DNA of 64,000 nt from Massilia sp. 9096 (GTDB lineage: Bacteria; Pseudomonadota; Gammaproteobacteria; Burkholderiales; Burkholderiaceae_D): positions 3,844,001 to 3,908,000 of the forward strand of contig NZ_JQNN01000001.1 of assembly GCF_000745265.1 (NCBI RefSeq). Reading direction: 5' to 3'. Position numbers and translations under genes: made by a program. Below are positions 9,330-16,891 of the stretch, piece by piece. Numbering within the stretch: the first letter of the stretch is position 1; the number at the start of each line of letters is the position of its first letter. The notes under the pieces are model-generated. The model was not told the DNA's origin and searched no databases. It saw only the letters and a program-made list of their open reading frames with translations.

Positions 9330-10127
9330 ATGGAACAGATAACCAAGGACGCGATCTCGACCCGCCGCATGTGGCGCAATTATGCGCTGGGGTGGGCTGT
9401 CTATATGCTGGTGCTGACGATGGCCCAGCAGGTCGACAACATCGGCCTGCATCGCTTCAACTGGCACGTCCTCACGATAACGGTTTCGTCGGTGGCGCCG
9501 CAGGCACTGATCCTGGCGCTGCACTGGCCGCTGAGCGGCTGGTTCGAGCGCAAGCGTGTACCGGTGCCGCTGATCTGCCTCATCCACGTGGCCGGTGCGC
9601 TGGCCTTCACCGCGCTGTGCTACGGCCCCGTGATGATGAGCATGCCGAACAAGTCGATGGCCTATAACATCTGGCCGCTGTTTTACTTCATCATGGGCTA
9701 TGGCGTGGTCGCGGCGCTGTTCTACATGGTCCGCGCCAACGCCGCCCGCCAGCGCCAGGCCGCCGCCATCCAGCAGGCGCACAGCCTCCTGATCACCACC
9801 GAACTGAACGCCCTGCGCAACAAGCTCAATCCGCACTTCTTCCCGCTCGCGCTGAACGAGATCGCCTATCTGAAAGCCGACTCCAAGTACACGGCGATCG
9901 CCGCGCGCGACCAGACCTTCCTGGTCCGCATCGGCATCTCGGAGCTGGAAGCGCGGCTGGACCCGACGCGCTTCATCCGCGTGCACCGATCGGCGCTGGT
10001 CAACCTCGACTTCGTCGATTCGATGAAGGCCGATGACCAGTCCCAGCTGATCATCCAGATGCGCGATGGGGCCACGCTGACGGCCAGCCGCGAGGCGTCG
10101 AAAATCCTGCGCGAGATGGCGATCTGA
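9330..10127 (+). CDS. Membrane-anchored LytTR DNA-binding protein; apparent LytS-LytTR fusion lacking kinase and receiver domains
   Basis: 265 residues. Residues about 19-135 hold four hydrophobic segments, like the sensor part of LytS/AlgZ-type histidine kinases. They are followed by the H-box region TELNALRNKLNPHF (His169), normally the start of the kinase core (usual form NPHFLFNTLN). At residue 171 the sequence switches to PLALNEIAYLKADSKYTAIA, the normal opening of a LytTR DNA-binding domain, which runs to the end with FIRVHRSALVN. The ATP-binding domain and the receiver domain are missing, without stop or frameshift. It could be a working membrane-tethered regulator or a decayed two-component pair. 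The start is at the first ATG before MEQITKDAIS; no strong ribosome site is seen. Confidence 0.8.
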   Translation: MEQITKDAISTRRMWRNYALGWAVYMLVLTMAQQVDNIGLHRFNWHVLTITVSSVAPQALILALHWPLSGWFERKRVPVPLICLIHVAGALAFTALCYGPVMMSMPNKSMAYNIWPLFYFIMGYGVVAALFYMVRANAARQRQAAAIQQAHSLLITTELNALRNKLNPHFFPLALNEIAYLKADSKYTAIAARDQTFLVRIGISELEARLDPTRFIRVHRSALVNLDFVDSMKADDQSQLIIQMRDGATLTASREASKILREMAI

Positions 10128-10128
10128 A

Positions 10129-10156
10129 GGCGATCCAAGGGCGATCCAAGGGCGAT
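10129..10156. repeat. Short tandem repeat, 11 bp x 2.5
   Basis: GGCGATCCAAG occurs at 10129-10139 and 10140-10150, followed by GGCGAT. It lies directly after the stop of the LytTR gene. Probably replication slippage; no function is evident. Confidence 0.7.
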
Positions 10157-10225
10157 GTGAATACGGGTGCTGTTGTCAGGGCGATACCGGCAAATAAAAT
10201 CGATCTCCATGCCGATTTATGCCGC

Positions 10226-10231
10226 TATAAT
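10226..10231 (+). promoter_or_regulatory. -10 box for the symporter transcript
   Basis: TATAAT in the context CCGCTATAATCGCG, a common betaproteobacterial -10 setting. A matching -35 is weak. Initiation about 7 nt downstream would give a leader of roughly 105 nt that contains the stem-loop at 10256-10320. Confidence 0.5.
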
Positions 10232-10255
10232 CGCGAATTTTTCCACCCCGAAATT

Positions 10256-10320
10256 AGGAGACCTCGACAAACCTGCTGCGCGTTGCACATGCGGCTCGCG
10301 ACGGTTTTTCGAGGTCTCCT
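10256..10320 (+). ncRNA. Long stem-loop in the 5' leader of the sodium:solute symporter gene (candidate cis-regulatory RNA)
   Basis: AGGAGACCTCGA (10256-10267) pairs perfectly with TCGAGGTCTCCT (10309-10320). After one mismatch the helix continues as AAACC (10269-10273) with GGTTT (10303-10307), giving about 17 bp closing a 29-nt GC-rich loop. No T run follows, so it is not a simple terminator. It ends 23 nt before the ATG. I do not recognise it as a known riboswitch class. Confidence 0.5.
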
Positions 10321-10343
10321 TAGCCTGCGCCGGAGCACGCTCA

Positions 10344-11795
10344 ATGAACACCATTCTGATTTCGTCTGTCGTGCTCTATCTGCTGGGCACACTCGGCCTG
10401 GGCGTCTGGGCCGGGTCGCGGATCAAGAACACCGCCGACTTCGCCGTGGCCGGCCGCAGCCTGCCGCTGATCATGGTGGTGACCACGACCTTCGCCACCT
10501 GGTTCGGCGCCGAGACCGTGATGGGCATTCCGGCGCGCTTCGTGCAGGGCGGCCTGGGCGCGCTGATCGAAGACCCGTTCGGCGCCGGCAGCTGCCTGAT
10601 CCTGGTCGGCCTGTTCTTCGCCACGCGCCTGTACAAGCTCAACCTCCTGACCATCGGCGACTACTATCGCGCGCGCTTCGGCAAGGGCATCGAGATCTTC
10701 TGCTCGGCCGCCATCATCCTGTCCTACCTGGGCTGGGTCGCGGCCCAGATCACTGCGCTCGGCCTGGTGTTCTCCGTGCTGACCGGCGGCGCGATGTCGG
10801 AGACGGCGGGCATGATCGTCGGCACGCTGGCCGTGCTGATCTATGTCGTGATCGGCGGCTTCCTGGCCGTGGCCATCACCGACTTCATCCAGATGATCGT
10901 GCTGGTGGTCGGCCTGTCGATCATCGCCATCTTTTCGAGCAAGCTGACCGGCGGCGCCGCCCCGGTGTTTGCGATGGCCTCCAACGCGCACCTGTGGAAC
11001 GCCGCGCCCGAGCACAGCTTCCACGGCATCGCCGCCTTCATCGGCTCGGCCGTGACGATGATGCTGGGCTCGATCCCGCAGCAGGACGTGTACCAGCGCG
11101 TGATGTCGGCCAACAGCGCGCCGACCGCACGCACCGGCGCCGTGATCGGCGGCGCCAGCTACATCCTGTTCGCCTTCGTGCCGATGTTCGTGGTGGCCTG
11201 CGCGGTGGTCGTGATGGGCGACAGCGCGATGGAGATCGCCAAGAACGACTACCAGAAGCTGCTGCCGACCTTCGTGCTGACCAAGATGCCGCTGGTGATG
11301 CAGATCCTGTTCTTCGGCGCCCTGCTGTCGGCGATCAAGAGCACCTCGTCGGCGACCCTGCTGGCGCCGGCCACCAGCTTCACCGAGAACATTTTGAAGA
11401 ATATCCGCCCGGGCATGAACGACCGCCAGCAGCTGCTGGCGATGCGCATCACCATCGTCGTGTTCGCGGCGCTGGTGCTGGCCTACGCGATCGGCATGCG
11501 CGGCACCTCGATCTACGACCTGGTCGGCGAAGCCTACAAGGTGACGCTGGTCGGCGCCTTCGTGCCGCTGGTGATGGGCCTGTACTGGAAGCGCGCCAGC
11601 ACCCAGGGCGCGATCCTGTCGCTGGCGCTGGGCATCGGCACCTGGATCGGCCTGTCGGTCAGCCCGCTCGCCGATGCCTTCCCGACCCAGCTGGCCGGCC
11701 TGCTCGCGGCCTTCGTCGGCATGATCGCCGGCTCGCTGGCGCCGCAGGTGCTCAAGAACCGGCATGAGGCGCACAAGACGGTGGTGAGTGCATAA
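10344..11795 (+). CDS. Sodium:solute symporter family protein
   Basis: SSS-family inner-membrane transporter, 483 residues, about 13 hydrophobic segments. It begins MNTILISSVVLYLLGTLGLG. Family features include FAVAGRSLPL, TTTFATWFGAETVMG (substrate and Na+ region), YYRARFG, IPQQDVYQRVMSA and the late GALLSAIKSTSSATLLAPAT segment with the Ser/Thr residues that bind Na+. Such proteins import sugars, amino acids, carboxylates or other solutes using Na+; the substrate cannot be told here. The frame is open upstream, but the true start is the ATG at 10344 after the leader stem-loop. A strong terminator follows. Confidence 0.88.
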   Translation: MNTILISSVVLYLLGTLGLGVWAGSRIKNTADFAVAGRSLPLIMVVTTTFATWFGAETVMGIPARFVQGGLGALIEDPFGAGSCLILVGLFFATRLYKLNLLTIGDYYRARFGKGIEIFCSAAIILSYLGWVAAQITALGLVFSVLTGGAMSETAGMIVGTLAVLIYVVIGGFLAVAITDFIQMIVLVVGLSIIAIFSSKLTGGAAPVFAMASNAHLWNAAPEHSFHGIAAFIGSAVTMMLGSIPQQDVYQRVMSANSAPTARTGAVIGGASYILFAFVPMFVVACAVVVMGDSAMEIAKNDYQKLLPTFVLTKMPLVMQILFFGALLSAIKSTSSATLLAPATSFTENILKNIRPGMNDRQQLLAMRITIVVFAALVLAYAIGMRGTSIYDLVGEAYKVTLVGAFVPLVMGLYWKRASTQGAILSLALGIGTWIGLSVSPLADAFPTQLAGLLAAFVGMIAGSLAPQVLKNRHEAHKTVVSA

Positions 11796-11825
11796 GTGGG
11801 TGCGTAAGCGTTTGCACCGTGCATG

Positions 11826-11860
11826 AAAAAGCCCCGCCAGTAAGGGGCTTTTTGTTTTTG
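11826..11860 (+). terminator. Rho-independent terminator of the symporter gene
   Basis: Perfect 10-bp stem AAAAAGCCCC (11826-11835) / GGGGCTTTTT (11844-11853), 8-nt loop, then GTTTTTG. Confidence 0.9.
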
Positions 11861-11978
11861 ACGCAGCCTCGTACAGGAATGAACAAACAGCTGCATCAAG
11901 TCGGGGCAACCTACGGCGTCATCAAATATAACCGCTCAGGTCGTGATGAGCCGCATTGGTCGGATAACGGAGCGTGAC

Positions 11979-12323
11979 ATGAAAAAAATCCTGATTTGCC
12001 TGGCGTTGCTGACCTCGGCGCTGTCCGCTCTGGCCGACAGCCCGCTTCCACCGGACGTACGAAAGTTCGTCGATCGCCGTGAGGGGTGCGATCACATGCG
12101 CGGAGAATTACCCGACTCGAGCGAGAAACGACGCATGAAAGAAGTCAACCGCGAGATCGAAAAGCTGTGCAAAGGCACCGATAAGCAACTCGCGCAATTG
12201 AAGAAGAAGTACGCATCGAATGCCACGGTAATGCAGCGCCTGAATGCATTCGAAGACGGTATCGAAGCTCAATCGCCGGCAGCGCCGGCTGCCAAACAAA
12301 AACCGAAACGACAAACAGGTTGA
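11979..12323 (+). CDS. Small exported protein of unknown function
   Basis: 114 residues. Residues 1-20 form a signal peptide (MKKILICLALLTSALSALA, cut likely after ALA). The mature part is charged and probably helical, with the segment REGCDHMRGELPD, a second Cys in EIEKLCKGTD and a Lys/Gln-rich tail. Two cysteines could form a disulphide in the periplasm. I do not recognise a named family with confidence. Start chosen because it begins the signal peptide; GGAGCG lies just upstream. It stands alone between the symporter and a convergent glyoxalase gene. Confidence 0.75.
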   Translation: MKKILICLALLTSALSALADSPLPPDVRKFVDRREGCDHMRGELPDSSEKRRMKEVNREIEKLCKGTDKQLAQLKKKYASNATVMQRLNAFEDGIEAQSPAAPAAKQKPKRQTG

Positions 12324-12445
12324 CGAGATATCGCGAACGTCAAAAGCCGGCTCTCGTGAACTGAGTTCCAAAAGTTGGTGCCCGACTTATGGAAACCGAG
12401 GCATGCGCATCAACGCTGCAGGCGAGCTCAAAGTCGCGCCGACTA

Positions 12446-12814
12446 TCAGGTACTGATCGCAGTGGTAAAGGTCAGGCGATTGCCGAACGGGTCTGTCACC
12501 GACATGTCGCGCGTTCCCCATGGCGTATCGTCCAAGGTGGGGCGCGCATACGGGTACTGCTTTACGGTCAGCTCCGCATGCAGCTCGTCGATCCCGTCCA
12601 CCTCGATCCGCATGGCCGATCCGGGGCAGCAATCGCCGTGATGTTCGGACAGGTTAAGGATGCAGCCATCGCGCGAGACTTGCAGGTAGAGCGGCAGGCC
12701 TGGCTCGAAGCGGTGATCCCAGTCGACCTTGAATCCCAGGAAATCCACATAGAATTCTCTGGCTTTGGCTTCATCGAAGATGCGCAGGATGGGAGTGGTA
12801 CGATGGATTTTCAT
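12446..12814 (-). CDS. Glyoxalase/bleomycin-resistance (VOC) superfamily protein
   Basis: 122-residue VOC-fold protein. Pattern: PILRIFDEAKAREFYVDFLGF at the N terminus, the central MRIEVDGIDELHAEL and the C-terminal MSVTDPFGNRLTFTT, as in bleomycin-resistance-like proteins. The start at MKIHRTTPILR opens the first beta strand; upstream in-frame codons to 12886 overlap the neighbouring gene and lack family similarity. Substrate unknown. It lies 43 nt downstream of the aminotransferase on the same strand. Confidence 0.85.
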   Translation of the reverse strand: MKIHRTTPILRIFDEAKAREFYVDFLGFKVDWDHRFEPGLPLYLQVSRDGCILNLSEHHGDCCPGSAMRIEVDGIDELHAELTVKQYPYARPTLDDTPWGTRDMSVTDPFGNRLTFTTAIST

Positions 12815-12857
12815 GCGTCGGCCCTTTGCAGTTGATCGATTGTATAACGGTTCAATC

Positions 12858-14288
12858 TCAGAAAAGCCAACCGCGCCCCGCCACATCCTCCAGCGTCAAA
12901 TCCAGGCAAATCCGGATCCGCTCCACCATTTCGTCGATCTGCGCGCAGGTCATCACCAGCGGCGGCGCCACGATCATGCGGTCGCCGACCGCGCGCATGA
13001 TGACGCCGTTGTCGAACATGTGCTGGCGGCACAGCATGCCGACGCCCAGCGCGCGCGCGAACGGTTCGCCGTCGTGCAGCGCCGCGCCCTTGCGCCGCAC
13101 CAGGTTCAGCGCGGCCGCCATGCCGATGCTTTCCGCATGCCCGACCAGCGGGTGCGCCGCCAGGGAGGCAAATGCCGTCTTGAGGTGCGGTCCGGTCTCC
13201 TGCGCCACGCGCTCGACCAGGCCCTCGTCGGCCAGGATGCGTAGGTTCTCGAGCGCCGCCGCGCACGCGACCGGGTGGCCGGAATACGTGAAGCCGTGGT
13301 TGAAGTCGCCGCCCTGCTCCACCAGCGCGTGCGCGACCCGCCCCGCCACCAGCACGCCGCCCAGCGGCATGTAGCCCGAAGTGACGCCCTTGGCGAACGA
13401 GATCAGGTCGGGGCGCATGCCGAACTGCTCGCAGCCGAACCAGCTGCCCAGCTGCCCGAAGCCGCAGATCACTTCGTCGGCGACCAGCAGGATCCCGTAT
13501 TTGTCGCAGATGCGCTGGATCTGCGGCCAATAGGTGCGCGGCGGGATGATGACGCCGCCCGCGCCCTGCACCGGCTCGCCGATGAAGGCGGCGACGCGGT
13601 CCGGGCCGAGGTCGAGGATGGCCTGCTCGAGCCAGTCGGCGGCCAGCAGCCCGAACTGGGCTTCGCTCATGCCGCGCCCGTGGTCGGCGAAGTTCGGCTG
13701 CTCGATGTGATGGATGTCCGGGATCGGCATCGATCCCTGCACGTGCATCGCCGCCATCCCGCCCAGCGAGGCCCCGGCGACGGTACTGCCGTGGTAGGCG
13801 TTGCGCCGGCTGATGACGATGCGGCGCTGTGGCTGGTCCATGATTTGCCAGTAGCGCCACACCATGCGCAGCGCGGTGTCGTTGGCTTCCGAGCCGGAGC
13901 TGGTAAAGAACACGTGCTCGAAGCCGGGCGGCGCCAGCTCGGCCAGGCGCGCCGCCAGTTGCAGCGCCGGCACGTTGGTGGTGTTGAAGAAGCTGTTATA
14001 GAAAGGCAGCGTCGCCATCTGGCGCGCCGCCGCTTCGACGATGCTGGCGCGGCCGTAGCCGGCGTTGACGCACCACAGGCCGGACATGCCGTCGAGGATG
14101 CGTTGCCCGTCCGAGTCCCATAGGTAGATCCCGTCCGCGCGCACGATCACGCGCGCCCCGCGCGCGCGCAAGGCGGCATGGTCGGTGAAGGGATGCAGGT
14201 AGTGCGCGCTGTCGAGCTGCTGCAGCGCGCGGGTGTCGAATTTCGCGTCGGCCGACAAACCGTTTTCGATCGCCATGTCCTTAGCCAT
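12858..14288 (-). CDS. spuC: Class III PLP aminotransferase, putrescine-pyruvate (SpuC-like)
   Basis: About 476 residues, fold type I omega-aminotransferase. Seen: LHPFTDHAALRARGARVI near the N terminus, FTSSGSEANDTALRMVWRYW, the Schiff-base lysine in ISFAKGVTSGYMPLGG, and EPVQGAGGVIIPP with the PLP-binding aspartate in VADEVICGFGQLG. The closest well-known relatives are SpuC (putrescine or cadaverine:pyruvate) and beta-alanine:pyruvate aminotransferases. Context decides: PuuA- and PuuD-type genes lie upstream on the same strand and gabD is divergent, so a polyamine role is inferred. Several in-frame starts exist within 12 nt; the ATG at 14288 has GGGGA at proper distance. Confidence 0.88.
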   Translation of the reverse strand: MAKDMAIENGLSADAKFDTRALQQLDSAHYLHPFTDHAALRARGARVIVRADGIYLWDSDGQRILDGMSGLWCVNAGYGRASIVEAAARQMATLPFYNSFFNTTNVPALQLAARLAELAPPGFEHVFFTSSGSEANDTALRMVWRYWQIMDQPQRRIVISRRNAYHGSTVAGASLGGMAAMHVQGSMPIPDIHHIEQPNFADHGRGMSEAQFGLLAADWLEQAILDLGPDRVAAFIGEPVQGAGGVIIPPRTYWPQIQRICDKYGILLVADEVICGFGQLGSWFGCEQFGMRPDLISFAKGVTSGYMPLGGVLVAGRVAHALVEQGGDFNHGFTYSGHPVACAAALENLRILADEGLVERVAQETGPHLKTAFASLAAHPLVGHAESIGMAAALNLVRRKGAALHDGEPFARALGVGMLCRQHMFDNGVIMRAVGDRMIVAPPLVMTCAQIDEMVERIRICLDLTLEDVAGRGWLF

Positions 14289-14326
14289 GACCATCCCCAA
14301 TTGCTAGAACACTTCCAGCCTATCGA

Positions 14327-14392
14327 GGCCTCGAGAAACCGTAGCGAGCGGCGGCAATGTTGGCCGAGACGCGCAGCTGGTTTATCGAGGCC
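14327..14392. repeat. Dispersed intergenic repeat, copy B, folding as a long stem-loop
   Basis: GGCCTCGAGAAACC (14327-14340) and GGTTTATCGAGGCC (14379-14392) are inverted with 13 of 14 matches. The loop contains the sequence AACCGTAGCGAGC..TGTTGG..GAGA.GCGCAGCTG that recurs at 43309. It lies between the aminotransferase and PuuA-like genes. Confidence 0.6.
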
Positions 14393-14398
14393 CCCACC

Positions 14399-15769
14399 TC
14401 AAACGTGCAACAGCAGGTGCTCGCGCTCCCACGGGCTGATCACCGTCATGAACTCTTGATGTTCCAGGTCCTTGACCGCCGCATACACGTCGATGAAGCG
14501 CTCGCCCAGCACGTCGCGCAGGCGGTCTTCGGCGCGCAGCAGGTTCAGCGCTTCGGGCAGGCCTTGCGGCAGCTCGACCTTCATCTTGTAGGCGCTGCCC
14601 TCGACCATCGGGGTCGGCTCGAGCCGTTCGGTGATGCCGAGGTAGCCGCAGGCCAGCGTCACGGCCAGCGCCAGGTAGGGGTTGGCGTCGGCGCCGATCA
14701 CGCGGTTCTCGACGCGGCGGTCCTGCGCGCCCGACACCGGCACGCGGAAGCCCACCGTACGGTTGTCCATGCCCCATTGCAGGTTGATCGGCGCGGCCGT
14801 GTGGCGCACGATGCGGCGGTAGGAATTGACGTAGGGCGCGACGATCGCCATGGCCGAGGGCATGTACTTCTGCAGGCCGCCGATGTAGTAGCGGAACAGG
14901 TCCGACGGGCCGCCGCCTTCGTCGCTGAAGATGTTGCGGCCGCTTTCGGCGTCGACCACGCTCTGGTGCACGTGCATTGCCGAGCCGGGCTCGCCAGCCA
15001 TCGGCTTGGCCATGAAGGTCGCATACATCTCGTGCTTGAGCGCCGCTTCGCGCAGCGTGCGCTTGAAATAAAACACTTTATCGGCCAGGCCGAGCGGCTC
15101 GCCGTGCTGGAAGTTGATCTCCATCTGGCCGGCGCCGATCTCGTGGATCAGCGTGTCGACGTCCAGGCCCATCATGTCGCAGTAATCGTAGATGTCCTCG
15201 AACAGCGGGTCGAACTCGTTGACCGCGTCGATGCTGTAGACCTGGCGGCTGGTCTCGGAACGGCCGCTGCGCCCGACCGGCGCCGACAGCGGCAAATCCG
15301 GGTCGACGTTCTTGGCGGTAAGATAAAACTCGAGCTCGGGCGCGACCACCGGCTTCCAGCCCTTCTGCTCGTACAACTTCAGCACACGGCGCAGCACGCT
15401 GCGCGGGGCGAAGTCGACCAGGCGGCCGTCCGAGAAATAACAGTCGTGGATGACCTGCGCGGTCGGGTCGACGGCCCACGGCACCATCGTGATGGTGCCC
15501 GGGTCGGCCTTCAGGATCATGTCGCGGTCGGTGGTCGAGATCGCGCGGTCGAAGGCGTCGTCGTTTTCCGGCGAGTTGCCGGTCACGGTCATGCCCAGCA
15601 CGATTTCCGGCAAGCGCATGCCGCGGTCTTCGGTGAATTTAACGCGCGGAAGGATCTTTCCACGCGCCACACCGGTCAAGTCGGGGACGAGGCACTCGAT
15701 TTCAGTGACGCGCTTGGCATTGAGCCACTCGTCCATGTCGTTATAAGAAAAATTGTCGCGAATAGCCAT
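14399..15769 (-). CDS. puuA: Glutamine synthetase family protein, gamma-glutamylputrescine synthetase
   Basis: 456 residues, glutamine synthetase catalytic fold. Visible: APELEFYL (metal-binding glutamates), GAGQMEINFQHG, FMAKPMAGEPGSAMHVHQS and NRVIGADANPYLALA, in the PuuA/GlnA-III style; the adenylylation loop of GlnA is absent. PuuA ligates glutamate to putrescine, the first step of the Puu pathway. AGGAGT precedes the ATG. Co-directional with a PuuD gene upstream and the SpuC-type gene downstream; substrate assignment is by family and neighbours. Confidence 0.88.
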   Translation of the reverse strand: MAIRDNFSYNDMDEWLNAKRVTEIECLVPDLTGVARGKILPRVKFTEDRGMRLPEIVLGMTVTGNSPENDDAFDRAISTTDRDMILKADPGTITMVPWAVDPTAQVIHDCYFSDGRLVDFAPRSVLRRVLKLYEQKGWKPVVAPELEFYLTAKNVDPDLPLSAPVGRSGRSETSRQVYSIDAVNEFDPLFEDIYDYCDMMGLDVDTLIHEIGAGQMEINFQHGEPLGLADKVFYFKRTLREAALKHEMYATFMAKPMAGEPGSAMHVHQSVVDAESGRNIFSDEGGGPSDLFRYYIGGLQKYMPSAMAIVAPYVNSYRRIVRHTAAPINLQWGMDNRTVGFRVPVSGAQDRRVENRVIGADANPYLALAVTLACGYLGITERLEPTPMVEGSAYKMKVELPQGLPEALNLLRAEDRLRDVLGERFIDVYAAVKDLEHQEFMTVISPWEREHLLLHV

Positions 15770-15892
15770 GTTTTACTCCTGTTTCGATGGGGTGAACGCT
15801 GGCGCGCAAGCGCGCAGCCTGCGGTTGCGGTCCGGAGAAGGTCGAACAGGGTCGCTATGGGACGGGGCGAACCGCCCATTTGCCATCGGCGG

Positions 15893-16651
15893 TCATGATG
15901 AATTCCGTTTGCTGGCCTGGCGCTGGCGGCAGGCTTCGCCGAAAGCACCGAACATTTTCATCGAATAGGGGTTCTGGGCGATGCGCCATTCCGGGTGCCA
16001 CTGGACGGCCAGCGTGAACCCTGGCGACGTCGACACCGAAAATGCCTCGACCAACCCGTCCTCGGCAACTGCTTCGACCGTCAAGCCGGGCGCGAGTTCA
16101 TTGACGCCTTGTCCATGCAGCGAATTGACGGGGATCTGGTCCGCGCCAAGGATGCCGTGCAGCATCCCGCCTTCGATCAGCCTGACCTTGTGGGCGTCGC
16201 CGTATTGTTCGTCCATGCCGAGCTCCGGATTTTCGCGGTGGTCGAAATGCCCCGGTACGGTCTGCACCGCCTGGTGCAGGCTGCCGCCGAGCGCCACGTT
16301 CATTTCCTGGAAGCCGCGGCAGATGGCGATGATCGGGATGCCGCGTTTGACGGCGGCGCGGATCAGCGGCAACGTGGTCTGGTCGCGCGCCGGGTCCTGC
16401 GGCAGCGACGGGTCCAGTACTTCTTCGCAGTAATAGCTCGGATGCACGTTGGAGGCCGATCCGGTCAGCATGATGCCGTCGCACAGCGCAAGCATGGTTT
16501 CGAGATCGAGCGATTCGCCGAGCGAAGGCAGGATCATCGGTGCACAGTCGGCGCCGATCACGACGGCGTCGACGTACTTGTGCTGGGCGGCGTGGTACGG
16601 ATGTTCTCCAAAATCACGAGTGCAGGCTGGAACGATGACGATCGGGCGCAT
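15893..16651 (-). CDS. puuD: Gamma-glutamyl-gamma-aminobutyrate hydrolase (class I glutamine amidotransferase-like)
   Basis: 252 residues, peptidase C26 family. It has the nucleophile elbow AICRGFQEMNV with catalytic Cys, and the VQWHPEW segment carrying the catalytic His and Glu. N-terminal RPIVIVPACTRD and GIMLTGSASNVHPSYY are typical of PuuD. PuuD frees GABA from gamma-glutamyl-GABA. It is first gene of the minus-strand set and faces gabD across a 240-nt divergent region. No PuuB oxidase is in the window, so the pathway here is incomplete or uses the aminotransferase instead. Confidence 0.9.
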   Translation of the reverse strand: MRPIVIVPACTRDFGEHPYHAAQHKYVDAVVIGADCAPMILPSLGESLDLETMLALCDGIMLTGSASNVHPSYYCEEVLDPSLPQDPARDQTTLPLIRAAVKRGIPIIAICRGFQEMNVALGGSLHQAVQTVPGHFDHRENPELGMDEQYGDAHKVRLIEGGMLHGILGADQIPVNSLHGQGVNELAPGLTVEAVAEDGLVEAFSVSTSPGFTLAVQWHPEWRIAQNPYSMKMFGAFGEACRQRQASKRNSS

Positions 16652-16891
16652 GATTTGACCTTTATTCGGACGCGCACGAGGGATGATACTGCAACCTCAT
16701 CCTGCCGCCCATGATTGTATTTACAAGACGTATATGAGTATCAAAATTTTAATAGCAACCGTAATCCCATGCCAACACGGCTGGGACTCGGTTGGAATTC
16801 GTGAGCGGCGCCGGCAGCGGTTTGGGACCATGGCCTGCCCGATTTTGTACAAAGTGGTATCGTTGAATTCTGACTCGAAGCGAGGATACCC
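16652..16891. promoter_or_regulatory. Divergent puuD/gabD promoter region
   Basis: The region is clearly more AT-rich than its surroundings (around 16715-16760, including ATCAAAATTTTAATAG). It should hold promoters for both the puuD-puuA-spuC direction and gabD. I see no PuuR-like operator or clear sigma-54 box. GAGGA lies 9 nt before the gabD ATG. Confidence 0.4.

Noticed and set aside
16652..16891. PuuR-type or sigma-54 site between puuD and gabD
   Set aside because: The region is AT-rich but no sequence fits GG-N10-GC with the right surroundings or the known PuuR site.
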